Of a DNA stretch of 58,479 bases, positions 22,584 through 33,714 are shown in pieces. The notes under the pieces were generated by a model. It saw only the letters and a program-made list of their open reading frames with translations, was not told the DNA's origin and did no database searches. Both the position numbers and the translations under genes were made by a program. How positions within the stretch are numbered: position 1 is the first letter of the stretch; every line of letters begins with the position of its first letter. The stretch lies in NCBI GenBank assembly GCA_027600665.1, contig JADGJL010000043.1, positions 1-58,479 on the forward strand, given 5' to 3'. The DNA is from Irineochytrium annulatum (taxonomy: Eukaryota; Chytridiomycota; Chytridiomycetes; Chytridiales; Chytridiaceae).

Positions 22584-24918
22584 ATGTCAGTTAGAGGCGG
22601 GTCGTTCTCACAGGGCGGGGCTCCCCCGAACCAGCTGTCGGGCAGTTCGAGCAACAACAACTCGAACAACCCGTCGGCGTCGTCGTCGACGAACGATTTG
22701 TTCCGTCACCGGAACAAGAAACGGGATGACAACATCCGCAGAAAGGTCGAGCAGGAGGTAAGAGCGAGCCCCAGAATCGCATCTCTCGATACTCATACGC
22801 GGTACATTAGCTCAACCGGAAGAGTAAGCGGAACTCGGCAAGCGGCCCGGGGGATCGAATGCGCAGATCGTGTGTGATGCGACGTTTATGGCGTGCTGAC
22901 TCAACTTAATAGGAACAAGTCCGGCACGGTCTCGTCGCTGCGTCCCGCGCCGGCCATCACGGTGCTCGAATCGGCCCGCATAGTCCAGGCGGCCCAGTTG
23001 ATGGCGGCCAAGCGCGCTGACGCGGTCTTGGCCGTCACCGAGGACGGCCAGCTCTCGGGAATACTCACGGACAAGGACATTGCCTACCGCGTCGTTGCCG
23101 AGGGTCTAGACTCGAGGACGACAACTGTCGCGCAGGTCATGACCCGGAATCCGATATCGGTTAACGACAAGGGGTCCAGGAATGAGGCCCTAAATATCAT
23201 GGTTGCGCGCAGGTTTCGCCACCTGCCGGTGATTGCTTCGACCGCGGAGGACGATGATGAGGACTTCGACGACGGGTCGACGGAGGGCGGGGGCGTGTCC
23301 TCGGCGGCCGGTGGCGGGGGCACGAATGTGGTCGGGTTGCTGGACATCACCAAGTGCGTTTTTGAGAGGCTGGACGATCTGGAGCGGAAGGTGAACGAGG
23401 ACGCGAACATCGTCGCGGCTATGGAAGTTCTCGAGAGGCGCGGGACTGTCGGGTCGGATCACGTCGATGTCATCCGCTCGCAGCACGGTTGCCCGGACTT
23501 GGGTAGCGTGTTGACGCGGAACAATCAGGAGGTGCCGGAAGTTAGCGTTAAGGCATCCGTGAGGGATGCGGCGCGTGTCATGAAGGATTTCCATCAAACC
23601 GCCATTTTAGTTCTCAGCGCTTCGGATGGCGAGGACCGGCTTGGTGGGATCTTCACGACGAAGGACGTTGTTCTTCGCGTGATCGCAGCTGGTCTTGATC
23701 CGGCTACGACCTCCGTTGTCCGCGTGATGGTGAGCATATATTGTTGTATGATCGTTTACTGACTGACGTTAGACACCGCATCCCGACTCGGTTCCGTCGT
23801 CTCACACGATTCTGGACGCGTTAAAGAAGCTACACGGTACATTTATTGCAGGTGGCTGAGTAACTGACCTAAGTTTTGATAGTTGGACATTACTTACATC
23901 TGCCCGTGGTCGACGAAATGTCCGTTGTTGGCTTGGTTGATGTGTTGACATTAACAATGGCAATGCTGGAGTACTTGGTATAGTCCCCCTTTCTTGTCTA
24001 ATAGCTGACCCGACGCCAGCTCGCGAAAGACGGGGTAGCGGACGCCCCGCTTGCGGGGGCCGATTCGGGACCGATGTGGAACAAGGTAAAGGGCAGTTTT
24101 GTTCCTGATAGTTTACATGTTAACATTTGCAATTAAAGTTTTGGAATTCCACGTTTGCCGGCGGCTCAATTCAAGACAGCGAGTCGGATATTTATTCGCT
24201 TAACGAGGACAACAGATCGATCACGAGCGCGAACGCGTACAACCAGCAACAGCAACAGCAAATGTACGCCGCCAATAACCCCATCGCCCCCGGGCATATT
24301 GCCAACTTCCGAGCCTCCCCTCCTCCGGCGCGGTCGCCGAGATCCGTCAGCAACGGAGCGAACAACGGCATTAACATGCGCCGTGACGACACCGCGTCAT
24401 CGGTGGCGCCCCAGTCGACGGCCTTCTCGTATGGACATGACGATATGACGCGATTTGGATTCAAGCTGCGGGACCCGCGGACGGGCAAGGTCTACCGCTT
24501 CACCAGCTCCGCCTCCGTCCTGGCGGACCTCGTCACCCTTGTGAAGACGAAGACGGGCCTCGTTGCCGAGTCGGGCGACTTTCGCGTTAGTTACGAGGAT
24601 GACGAGGGGGACCTCGTGCATCTTTCGACGGACAACGACCTCGAGGACGCCGTCGTTATGGCACGGAGGGCCGGGTGGACGAAGCTATCACTTAGCGTCG
24701 CCGTCGCGGGAGTGTCATTGCCGGGCGCCGGCGGGGAGAAGGACGTTGCGGGGTCCTCCGAGCCGGCGGGGACGTCGAATGCGGTGATTTTGAGGAGGCC
24801 GGAGGACGCTTCCTTTGTCGACTTCTTCAGGGAGGCTCCGCTGCCGGTGAACGTTGCTCTGTCTGCGGGGATTGTTCTTGTCACGGCGTACATTATCTCG
24901 CGTTTGCAGCGGATGTAG
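22584..24918 (+). CDS. CBS-domain and PB1-domain protein (Mug70-type), tail-anchored
   Basis: Multi-exon gene. A disordered Ser/Asn-rich N-terminus (exon 22584-22757) leads to VEQELNRKSKRNSASG and then four CBS motifs. Examples are AVTEDGQLSGILTDKDIAYRV with TVAQVMTRNP, FRHLPVI with VVGLLDITK, GGIFTTKDVVLRV with VRVMTPHPDSV, and HYLHLPVVDEMSVVGLVDVL. The long exon 24127-24918 carries a Gln-rich linker and a PB1 domain (FKLRDPRTGKVYRF ... FRVSYEDDEGDLVHLSTDNDLEDAV). The protein ends in one membrane segment (NVALSAGIVLVTAYIISRL) followed by QRM. Fungal relatives include fission yeast Mug70. CBS pairs usually bind adenosine nucleotides; PB1 mediates pairing of proteins. The start at 22584 is the first ATG of the frame. 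Confidence 0.85.
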
Positions 24919-25018
24919 TGTAGTTGCTTTGCAAGTAATCCCTTTCATCATCTTATTTGACTAAAGCGTCATATCCCGAACGGAAAGACCCTTCGAAGAA
25001 CTTCATATTTTACCGAGT

Positions 25019-25265
25019 TCAGCGTCGCGTAAAGATTTCGAAGATGGCACCGCCCAGCAGAATAAAAAGAAGAAGCCCAATCACGACCGTCGGGACCATC
25101 GATTTGGCCTCGTCTTTGTTCTATCGCAACGTCAGCAAAGCGAACCGCAAGGGTCCAGGTTACCTTTTGCGGCATTAGGGTCTTGCTCACGTTGCCGCGT
25201 TTGTTGACATTGTTTTTGTACAGCTCATTCCGCTTCTTGATGGCAATGGGTATTGGGGTGGGCAT
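25019..25265 (-). CDS. Stress-associated ER protein of the RAMP4/SERP/Ysy6 family
   Basis: Two exons, 25265-25164 and 25108-25019, joined in phase 0; 63 aa, the usual size. The first exon has the basic cytosolic part (IAIKKRNELYKNNVNKRG, KTLMPQK). The second has AKSMVPTVVIGLLLFILLGG, a single C-terminal membrane anchor, then IFEIFTRR. RAMP4 associates with the Sec61 translocon at the ER and is linked to secretory stress. The acceptor GACGAG/GCC was chosen because it keeps the frame. Convergent with the CBS-PB1 gene. Confidence 0.8.
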
Positions 25266-25484
25266 GCTTTGTCGATGGGAGGATGTGAATATTGGAGGCT
25301 TGAACAATAATTGACCTCTCCCTTCACGCTGAGGCTGCCAGCTGAACGAGGAGGAGGCTTCATCGCTCGTCGACATCGGCTGTTGCGAAGGATCGCCTGG
25401 TGACTTGACGGATTGCCGGCATCCTAGCAAATACCTTCTCCCCGACGGAGTAGAACGCATTACCATCACTAATCCGCTACCGGC

Positions 25485-27000
25485 ATGCTTCGTAGTTGGT
25501 CGCGCCACGCGCCGTCTGTCGTGCCCGCCAGGAAGGCAAGATCTAGGCCGTTTCCAGTACTGAACAACGACGTCGTCCTCACACTCTTGGAGTTCGTCGA
25601 GACGCCCACGCTGGCCGTTTTGCTGATCGTCAACACAAACATGTTCCAACTCGCCGTGCCGGTCCTTTGGGCCAGAGCAGAGGTCGGCATGATTAAGCTG
25701 GACAAAGAACTTCTAACCACAACGGACCCAAATAGCGACCTTGTGGTACTGTGTGATCTTAAGGCTTACTGCAAGTCCGTTATCGTGCTAACGTTGTCTA
25801 CCTTCGAAGCCCAGATCTCCGGCGTGGCGGTGGCGGTGCTACCTTAATTCCATACACATCGTCAAGCTCGCCTATTTCATTCCTCCACCGCCAGTCGCCC
25901 AAATACTCCCGTGGCTCGGCCGCCTTGAGGCCGTCTGCTTCATGCAGCGCGACGACAAGGCAGTGCCTCAGCATATTCAGGACTGGATTAATGTCATCAT
26001 GGATCTCATGAGGGCGGGTCAAGGTCCAAAGGGCATCCTCATCATGGGCAACCTCCGCGAGGCCGACATCGCCGAGATGCTCACCTTTCGCACGGTCAAA
26101 GCTCTTCACCTCAACTTTGCGGGCGATCACAAGCTCCGCGGCTTTCTCCAGCACGGCGTGCCCCAGATCCGCGCTGGCCTCCACTTCCTCTCCGAGTACC
26201 TCCCCCGGCACGGCGACAGTGTCCGCAGGCTGACTGTCGACTACCGTGCCGGCGTCGAGCTTTCCGCCCCCGTGCATAAGCTCACACATCCATCAACGTG
26301 GAGGCTCACGAACCTGACGAACTTAATGGTCGACCTCGAGGCCGTCCGCGACGGGATCACCCCGCTCCTCACAGCTTCGACCCTTAAGATCCGCACGCTT
26401 AAGATCTTCAGCCACAAGGTTACATCTGCCCTCACTGATAAGGACATCTCCAGCATCCTCGCTCTCCGCAACCTCTCCTGCCTCGAGATGTACTCCCTAC
26501 CCCCGTCCTCCGCCAGCCTGGCGCCCCTCGCCGCCATGCCACTGCTTGAGTCTCTCAAGGTCGTGATCCGCTGGCGATCGCAGGCCGAGCCAGCACCCAT
26601 GGGCCTTATCGAGTCCTCCCTCCAGACGCTGTTGGACGGCGCGCACCCATACCTGAAAGACCTGGAGCTCTCAAACTTTCAGATGCGGAGCGTGCGGCTG
26701 CGCGTGAGGAAGCTGTCGACGCTGACACTGACGGCCATGGCGGACGTAGGGGTAGAGGATTGGGGAGAGGTCGCGAGGAGGGGTTGGCCGAGATTGGAGA
26801 AGATGGTGTTGTTCAATGCGAGGCTAGTGGCGGAGAGGAGTGGCGGGTTGGCGCCGTTGGTTGTCGTGCAGAGCGATGAGTTCATAAGGGGCGTTGTTGA
26901 GGTAAATGTGCCGAAGCCGAGGGTGTGGGTGGATTCGATTAGGCTAGATCAGCCGGAGAAGATGAATGCCGGGCTACCCAACTGGGCGAATTGGGGATGA
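25485..27000 (+). CDS. F-box-like / leucine-rich repeat protein
   Basis: The N-terminus PFPVLNNDVVLTLLEFVETP followed by LWARAEV has the Pro-Leu-(x)-Glu spacing and Trp of an F-box. The rest is a series of irregular Leu-rich segments (VKALHLNFAGDHKLRGF, LRNLSCLEMYSLP, LKDLELSNFQMRSVRL). Such proteins usually act as substrate adaptors of SCF ubiquitin ligases. Two frames meet near 25847. They join cleanly if a 37-nt intron (GTGGCG to CGTCAAG, about 25828-25864) is removed; a frameshift is the alternative. The C-terminus ends GLPNWANWG. Confidence 0.65.
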
Positions 27001-27639
27001 GGAGAAGATGGACCATCATATTTTGGAAATTTCTTCATACTTGTGTTTAAAACCTCTTTATCTTTGAGTTTCCGCAACTCTCCGTTACATACTGACTACA
27101 ACCGTCTAACGCATCGCATTATTACTAGAGTTACCTTTCGCTTTCTGTTTTGGTATTTTTTTTTTTATGTTTTGACTGCTGACGTTATTTCATTCGTTAC
27201 CTCTCTTGTTGAGCTTGTACTCTTGGGAATCCTTTTTGCAGCATTCCTATTGGCATTTTTGCCGTATTTCTTGACTTTACAAGAAGGACATTGCATTTCA
27301 TACTGTCTCCCTTTTTGTTGACTTTAGATCACGTCCATTTACGTAATCTGCCGCATAATATAGCGACAAGAGTCTGATGGGTGCTTTTGCTAACTTCATT
27401 GTCACATACGGTATTTATATCTACCCAAGTATTGATAAGTAATGTCGCCAACGGGCGGCATCCCGGAAGCCCTGTCCGTTCGTCAGTCCACCACCGCAAT
27501 GCTGTGCAGCTTGGGGCACACTTGTTTTAGACGTATTCATGTTGTCCACCATCAGTTGTGATTACTCTGTCATTCGGCGTCATGTCATGTTTGATCAACT
27601 TATAAACAATTTACTACAACGCAGTCCGATTATCAGAAT
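27001..27639. other. AT-rich convergent spacer
   Basis: Lies between the F-box/LRR gene (+) and the GDSL hydrolase (-). It contains T-runs (around 27160) and only a hydrophobic, low-complexity 92-codon frame. No gene seen. Confidence 0.5.
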
Positions 27640-29282
27640 CTAGTGCATCAAATACTTCTGAATGCTCTTCATCGCGTCCGCCGCGACAAGCTTCTGAGCG
27701 GTCACCGTCAGATGCGCGTTGTTCCAGTACAGAAACCCAGCACCGTCCCCGTCACACCCGTCCGTCTCCTCACAGGTCTCGACCACTTCCCTGATGCCGT
27801 GCTTTGGGTCGCCGGGATGGTCGACAATCGATCGAATAAGGGAGAAGACGTCGTGCACGCAGACGACGAGCTCATCCGCGCGGTCGTTGACATGTGTATC
27901 GTTGTTGACAACATCTTTCTCCTCCTCCTCTTCGTCGTCATCAAAATCGCCCTCCCGCCTGTGCGCCAGATTGTCCGCGAGCTCATCCATCCCTCCACCC
28001 GCCGCCCGCAACCGCTCGCTCTTGTTCCACCTCTCCGTAAAATTCCTCGCCAAGCTCGTTAAGTTCCCATTAAACTCCCTCGTGACCCTATCAAACTTCA
28101 CAAGGGACTCCTTGTGACGCGTATAGATGAACGGCAGCGTGTCGAGTGGCGGGACGTTCATGACGATGATCCTCCTCGCGCCGTAGACTTCGACTAGCGT
28201 CTCGACGTTCTTCACAACCTCGCCCGCGATTCGCTCGGGCGTCGCAGCCTCGATATTCTCGAAATAGGCAATCATAAGGTCGTTGATCCCACTCCAGACG
28301 GTGTAGAGGGTGTGGTTGTCCTTCGGGTTCTTGGGATGTTGGGCGAGGTGGGCTTTAAAAGTATTGCTGACTTGATGGATGACGGGCTCAATGCGAGGTT
28401 TGGAGGGTACGATGACGCCTGTGGTCGCACCGGACTAATTTCAAGAGTTTAGTCGGTAATCTCCTGCAAGACACACCGCGTCTCAGAACTCACCATGGCA
28501 AAATCAAGCAAGTACGGCGAAGTAACATTTGTCGTATAATTGCGGGTAAACTCCTCCGAGAGCCACTCCACCCACATCTTGCCGTTTGACATCGTGAGTG
28601 GGCACGGCCTGTTGTCCTCAAGGTAGTGAAAGCGCCCGTTGTCAGTATAGGAGTCCCCGAAGGCAATGATCGATGTAAAGTTGCAAAATGTGTTGTTGGT
28701 GTTAGCAAGCGCGAGCGGTGTCTCCTCGTCCTCATCATCCTCGTCGTCATCACTTTTGTCGTCATCACTTTTGTCATCGTACTTGTCGAAGCCATCGAGA
28801 GCTTTGCCATCGCCGGTGGTTTTAACGGGCTTAGTTTTGTTAGCCGACTTCTCGGCGCCCAGGAATTGCTCAAGTGCAACAGGCGGTTCCGTGGGCTTCT
28901 GCAGGGCCTTTTCGAAAGGTTTCTCCAAGTTCTTCTGGACCGGTTCTTCAGCCTTCTCAACGGGCTTGGCCGGAATGTCCCGATCGTCGTCGAGTTCCAA
29001 TGGCGGCGGCGGAGCCAGAATCGGCTTCGGAAGGGCGTCAGCACCGGGGAACGAGGATACGGATCCCGCATCAGCGGGAGAAGGAGCCGTTGGGGTCTCG
29101 TCGTTGCCTTTAAAGCGGTAGAAGCCGTAAGAGGATGCGGAGAAATCGACCGTCGGAAAAATGTCGCCGGGTCGTAGCAGCGGCATAATGTTCACTAGGA
29201 CGACGATCAGGATGGCGGGCAATATCAGGCGCTTGAGCGTCGGGACGACCGACTCAGTGACGGGGCGCGCAGGTGCTTTCAT
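27640..29282 (-). CDS. Membrane-anchored GDSL/SGNH hydrolase
   Basis: Two exons. The start MKAPARPVTES at 29282 precedes one membrane segment (ILPAILIVVLVNIMPLL), so a type II orientation with a luminal or outside catalytic domain is likely. A long stalk rich in Lys, Glu, Pro and Asp follows (residues about 60-190). The hydrolase has block I FGDSYTDNG (Ser), an SGINDL block (Gly and Asn of the oxyanion hole) and C-terminal WNNAHLT. Carbohydrate esterase/lipase relatives carry WDxxH at that last place, so the Asp of the catalytic pair is Asn here. A second acidic insert and several Cys near the end suggest an extracellular domain. Substrate unknown; acetylated polysaccharide or lipid are options. 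Confidence 0.82.
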
Positions 29283-29358
29283 TGCTACCGAACAGGAAGC
29301 CCGAAGTCGGTTTTTGTTTGCTGTACTTGAATTCAAGGGGGGGTCAAATGCTGTTCAG

Positions 29359-30036
29359 ATGCACTCCATACTACTCTTCAACCACGAGTTTGAAGTCCAT
29401 CTTATGCACAATGTCGACGCCGAGCACGGATCCCACATCTGGCCGTCAGCAATCGTATTGTCACGATACATCTGGAGGACCCGTGCGTCGCTGGCCGGCC
29501 TCCGCGTCTTGGAGTTGGGCTGCGGGACAGGCCTCCCTGGGCTGCTGTCAGCGAAACTCGGCGCCGCGAAGGTCGTGATGACTGACAGAGCTGGCCTCGG
29601 CACGGTCCTGCAAAATGTACGCGAGTCCGCGGAGTGGAACGGAGTCTCCTCAATCGTCGAAGTCAAGGAGCTGACGTGGGGCCATTTCGACATGATTGGG
29701 ATCGATTGCGCCTGCGACCTTATACTGGGAGCCGACGTGTTCTATGACCGGACCTGTTTCGAGCCAGCCGTCGCGACGATAGCATACATACTTCGACGAT
29801 CTCGGCCGGAAGCTAAATGCGTTATTGCATATCACGAACGATCGTCGCGAAGATCCATTGCGGGCTTTTTGGACCGTTGGGACCTTGAGGCGACGGCAAT
29901 CAAACGAGACGAGAGTGATAATGACGTTGAGGATATCATTTCTGTAAAAGAAGGTGATGGCCTTCATGGCATGTCGTGGGACGTTGGCGAGCAGAGCGTC
30001 TTTCTGTTCGTTATCAGATGCAAACCAGGATACTAA
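29359..30036 (+). CDS. METTL23-like class I methyltransferase
   Basis: Single exon, 225 aa from the Met at 29359 (MHSILLFNHEF). The start fits METTL23, where HIWPSAIVLSRYIW comes shortly after the beginning. The SAM-binding motif is VLELGCGTGLPGLL, followed by KVVMTDR, VKELTWGH and DLILGADVFYD. METTL23 belongs to methyltransferase family 16 and methylates arginine or lysine in proteins. In-frame codons continue upstream to 29161, but they overlap the divergent GDSL gene. The 3' end lies 23 bp from the end of NOP58. Confidence 0.85.
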   Translation: MHSILLFNHEFEVHLMHNVDAEHGSHIWPSAIVLSRYIWRTRASLAGLRVLELGCGTGLPGLLSAKLGAAKVVMTDRAGLGTVLQNVRESAEWNGVSSIVEVKELTWGHFDMIGIDCACDLILGADVFYDRTCFEPAVATIAYILRRSRPEAKCVIAYHERSSRRSIAGFLDRWDLEATAIKRDESDNDVEDIISVKEGDGLHGMSWDVGEQSVFLFVIRCKPGY

Positions 30037-30059
30037 TACACAACTGTAAACTGCTCGCT

Positions 30060-31753
30060 TTATTCGGACTTCTTGCTCTTCTTTTTTTTCTTTGGTTTCT
30101 CATCAACCACGTCGCCGGCCTCCTCCATCTCCAAATCCACCACTTTTGACTTCTTCTTTTTCGGCTTGACCGGCTCCGGCTCGGCCTCTTCCATTTCCTC
30201 ATCCTCATCCACGTCCTCAACGGGCTTCTTCTTTTTCGACTTCTTTTCCTTCTTTGCCCCATTTTCGTCGCCACCGGTAGACTTCCGCTTCTTGGGGCGT
30301 TCCTCCTCTGCGTTTGCCGTTAATGTATGGGCATATGAATTCGAAGTCCACAAACCTTCGTCCTCGTCCATCATGTCGGTCATTTTCTTGACCGCCATCC
30401 CCATAACCTCCGCATTCTTCCGCGGCGTCGTCCCGTCCTCGTAGAACTTCAACCGCTCCTCAACCTGCTCCCGAAGCATCTCCCCAAATGTGCTCGTCAT
30501 CTTCTCCTGAAAACAGTCGATCCTTGACGCGATGGAACACTTGTTCGCGAGCACACGTGAGATTCTCCCCTTGTTCTTCGTCCCCGCCCTCCCAATAAAC
30601 GTTGAGTGATAAATGAGCCCGTATTTCGGCGTGTTCCCTCGCGTTTTCAAAGCCCTGAAAAGCGCCTTCTCCGCCCCTAAAATCTGCACCGTCGAAGCCG
30701 GGTACTTCGACAGGTTTGTGAGCGAGCCGGCATGCGCGATCAGCCTGGCGCCGACCATCTCCCCAATCAGTGCCGACAAGTTCGGCGCGACCTGGTGCAT
30801 TTTCGAGACGAGGTAGCCATGGAGTTTTTTCCGGTAATCGGTGAGGGATATGACGCGGTCCGCGAAGGCTTCGATATTCTCCATGTCGACATCGGAGATG
30901 TCCGTCCCCATTGAGATCTGCGCGGCCTGGTAAATCTGGCTAGCCTTCGTCGCGTCCTCCGACAGGATCGACTCGAGCGCCGGGATGTCGTCCTCCGTCA
31001 GGTTGCTCTTATTCTTAATCTGCTTTACGCATCGGGCGTAGAGGGCGTTGTCGGACACAATTTTCACCAGCTCCGGAAAGTGCCAGGAGTACCACTCCCT
31101 GAACTTGGTTACAAAGACTGCAAATGGACCCAACAACCAACCTCACGCGCATCGAAAACAGGTTAACGTCTTTATCCATCTGGTCCAGCAGGTTGATCGA
31201 CTGAATGATCATGTTGTCCGCCCGGTTGACGTTGAACTTGACCTTGGCGCGCGAGTATGAGTGGCCTAATCCAAGCTGCGCCCTCGAGAAGTCTCCATCC
31301 CTTAGCTGCTTAAGCAGCTTCTCGGCGTGGTACCTCAATCCCCTACAGATCTCCTTCACGGTCTCGTTCGTCACGACGTCGTAACCCAGCTCCTTCTTGA
31401 TCTGACCCGCAAGAGTGCTTTCCTCCACGCCCAGCTGCACGGAGGCCGACTTCTTCGACTTCGCCGGCATGTTCATCTCGAGGAAAGCTTTCAAGTGCTC
31501 ATGCACGACACCTTCGCATCGCGTTTAGCCAATGCGAAGCAGACAAGCGCCAACCTTCCGTGACGTCCATCAGGTTCTCCAGGGCGTGGGCAGCGCTTTT
31601 GAAGGGCACGAAACTCTTCAGCTTAACGTATCGGCCGAACTTGGCAAGATCCAGCGCAGCCTGCTGAACATCCTCGAGGTCCTGCCCAATCTCCTCGGAC
31701 TGAATCCGCTCGAAGAGCGCGTAGCCCGAGGCCGACTCGAAGAGCACCAACAT
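30060..31753 (-). CDS. NOP58: Nucleolar protein 58 (box C/D snoRNP core)
   Basis: Four or more exons. The N-terminus [17 protein letters not shown] and the Nop domain blocks ([24 protein letters not shown] [38 protein letters not shown]) are unmistakable. The C-terminus has KKE/KKD repeats ([25 protein letters not shown]) typical of Nop58. An in-frame, stop-free 48-nt intron probably removes [17 protein letters not shown] before EERPKKRKS. Nop58 pairs with Nop56 and fibrillarin in 2'-O-methylating snoRNPs, of which a candidate guide lies in the RPS12 intron of this window. Confidence 0.95.
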
Positions 31754-31994
31754 GCTGCTCTTGAGAGAAAAAAAGGACGGTCGATGTCAAATTGATACAA
31801 GCCTTTAGGCACTTTACTCCATCACTGAAATCAATAACGCTAGCTGGATAGCAAAGCATGTATCCGGGAATACCATGTATTGTGTGTATAGAAAGAACAG
31901 TACCGAATCGAAAGCGGAGAGTAACATAAATGGGAAAAGGTTAAAAAAAAAAAAAAAACAATAGAACATACATCAACTATCTAAAGCAAACGAT
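31754..31994. other. NOP58 upstream spacer with an A-run
   Basis: Short AT-rich spacer with a 16-nt run of A near 31943-31958. It presumably holds the NOP58 promoter and the 3' UTR of the next minus-strand gene. Confidence 0.4.
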
Positions 31995-32933
31995 CTACGG
32001 CAACGCAAAGTAAAAGGCAAAAAGTAGGATAGCAAATGAAAAGAAGTGCGTTTGAGACGACAGTCCACGCCAGTCCGCCGCCCCAGATGTTAGGTTCGAG
32101 CCAAGTGGTCCCGTTACGTTCACGGCCTCCAAGCTACCCGGCGGACACGTTGCCAACGTCACCGCAAGCGCGTTCGAGTAGTTTAACATTTTCGAGTAAA
32201 ATTTTGCAGACACCTGGCTAATCGAGGTTCTATCGGCAAACGACAGACTGGCCCTCTTGAAGCAGTACGAGCAGACAATGTTTGGGTTCGTGACAATATC
32301 CGAGAGGGTCATCTTCGGGTTCTTCGCGAGGAAGGGCGCGGCCCTATTGACGTTGTCCGCCATGCAATAGCCCATAGCCGGGTTCGCCTGCTTGGAGCAG
32401 GCAAAGATGTTGAGCGCGTTCGCCGACTTAACGGCGTCAGCCGCCTCGATGCCGCCAAAGACGTTGAGGTAGTTGAAGGCGAGGGTTGACGCTGGCGCCT
32501 CCCATAGCGGCATCAGGAAATTGAGCGGGGTTGCTGAGGATGTGCTCTGGCAGGAGTCAATGATGCTCGGGATCCCGTTACCGCCAGTGTTCTGCAGGGT
32601 CTGAATGGCGCCAGAGCAATTGCTACTGCAGAAGGTGTTCAGGAAGCCCGGGCTCTGGAGCGTCGCAAGCTGAGGAGAACATGCAATTAGTTCACTTTTG
32701 AGGGCACTGAAGAGCAAGAGCAGGTCTCATACCGGCGAATGAGCGAAGTTGATCAAGGCGAGGCCGCCGCAGGATTGGTATGCGTTCATCAGGGCGGCCG
32801 ACGAGTACACCGTCGACTTGCATGCGTCGCTTACGCCGTCGCTCCAGAGGACCTTGGCCATCAGGGACGACGGCAGCCCCTGGCCTAGGATGGCGGCGGG
32901 TAGAGCGAGGACGGCGGCAACAGCAACGAGCAT
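31995..32933 (-). CDS. Cysteine-rich secreted, GPI-anchor-like protein
   Basis: Two exons joined as NFAHSP/LATLQSP across a GTATGA to CTCAG intron of about 65 nt. Starts with a signal peptide (MLVAVAAVLALPAAILGQ). The mature chain has about ten cysteines, including FCSSNCSG and CSYCFKR, and many potential N-glycosylation sites (NCS, NYS, NVT, NLT). It ends in a hydrophobic stretch (FFSFAILLFAFYFALP) that fits a GPI signal. I do not recognise the family. Start at 32933 lies 61 bp from the divergent ATG12 start. Confidence 0.75.
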
Positions 32934-32994
32934 TTTGCGTGGCGAGGTTACACGAACGTTGGAGGCACCAAATCTCGACAGAAATGAATGATCC

Positions 32995-33435
32995 ATGAGC
33001 AGTGAAGTCAAGAAAGGTGAGCGATATCCGGCGATGGCGGTTAGCTTTAATGTGGACTCGCAGTCTTCGTCCGATTCAAAGCGACTGGGAACGCGCCCAT
33101 CCTCAAGCAGAACACTTTTCGGATTACGGCGTCGCAGAAGTTCCAAACCGTCATCAACTTCCTCCGCAAAGAACTGAACTACAAGGCGACGGACCCGCTG
33201 GTGGGCTGCACTTTGCGCGTTTTTCGTTGGGGCGCCTTTGTTATTTATTAAGGCTGTTCTTCTTCCAAGTTTCTATATGTCAACAGCGCGTTTGCACCCG
33301 CCCCTGATGAGGTGATCTCGAATTTATTTAAGGTGAGAGCCCGAATTTTGGTCCCCTGTACTAACTGCAAGGGAGAATTTCGGCACGGATAATGCACTGA
33401 TTGTAAATTATTCGACAACGGCTGCGTGGGGATGA
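32995..33435 (+). CDS. ATG12: Ubiquitin-like autophagy protein Atg12
   Basis: Four short exons, 32995-33016, 33064-33200, 33270-33332 and 33376-33435, give 93 aa in a continuous frame. The ubiquitin-like fold is clear: VFVRFKATGNAPILKQN, TFRITASQKFQTVINFLR, DPLFLYVNSAFAPAPDE and NFGTDNALIVNYS. It ends AWG with the conserved C-terminal Gly that is activated by Atg7 and linked to Atg5. The long disordered N-terminal extension of yeast Atg12 is absent. Because the exons are short, no long open frame marks this gene. The last acceptor (GGGAG/AAT) is chosen to keep frame with FGTDNAL. Confidence 0.88.
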
Positions 33436-33714
33436 GCAAAGGCGGCACGTGCTTCCAGTATCACTTCATGTCATCCTGCTGCTCTCCGCTAGCGTATTTC
33501 GACTTATTGGATGCGTTTATATGACAGTAAACCGAACAACGACTAATTCGCGTACACTACCACAATTATATTATACGAATCTTTTGTTGCTGTTTGCTTT
33601 TATTGAACCAAGGGATTGCAATGCGAGATTGGAAGTAACAGCGAAGTAACATCGAAGTTCGATGTTCATTGACAGCGTTGTCAAATCGCTGTCAATCTTC
33701 CCATTCGTTTAACT

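Noticed and set aside
27043..27321. Hydrophobic 92-codon frame in the 27-kb spacer
   Set aside because: AT-rich, T-run derived and preceded by no promoter-like sequence; no similarity recognised.
28626..29177. Plus-strand frames of 150-180 codons opposite the GDSL stalk
   Set aside because: They are the complement of the acidic/Lys-rich stalk and show only Val/Ser/Leu runs.
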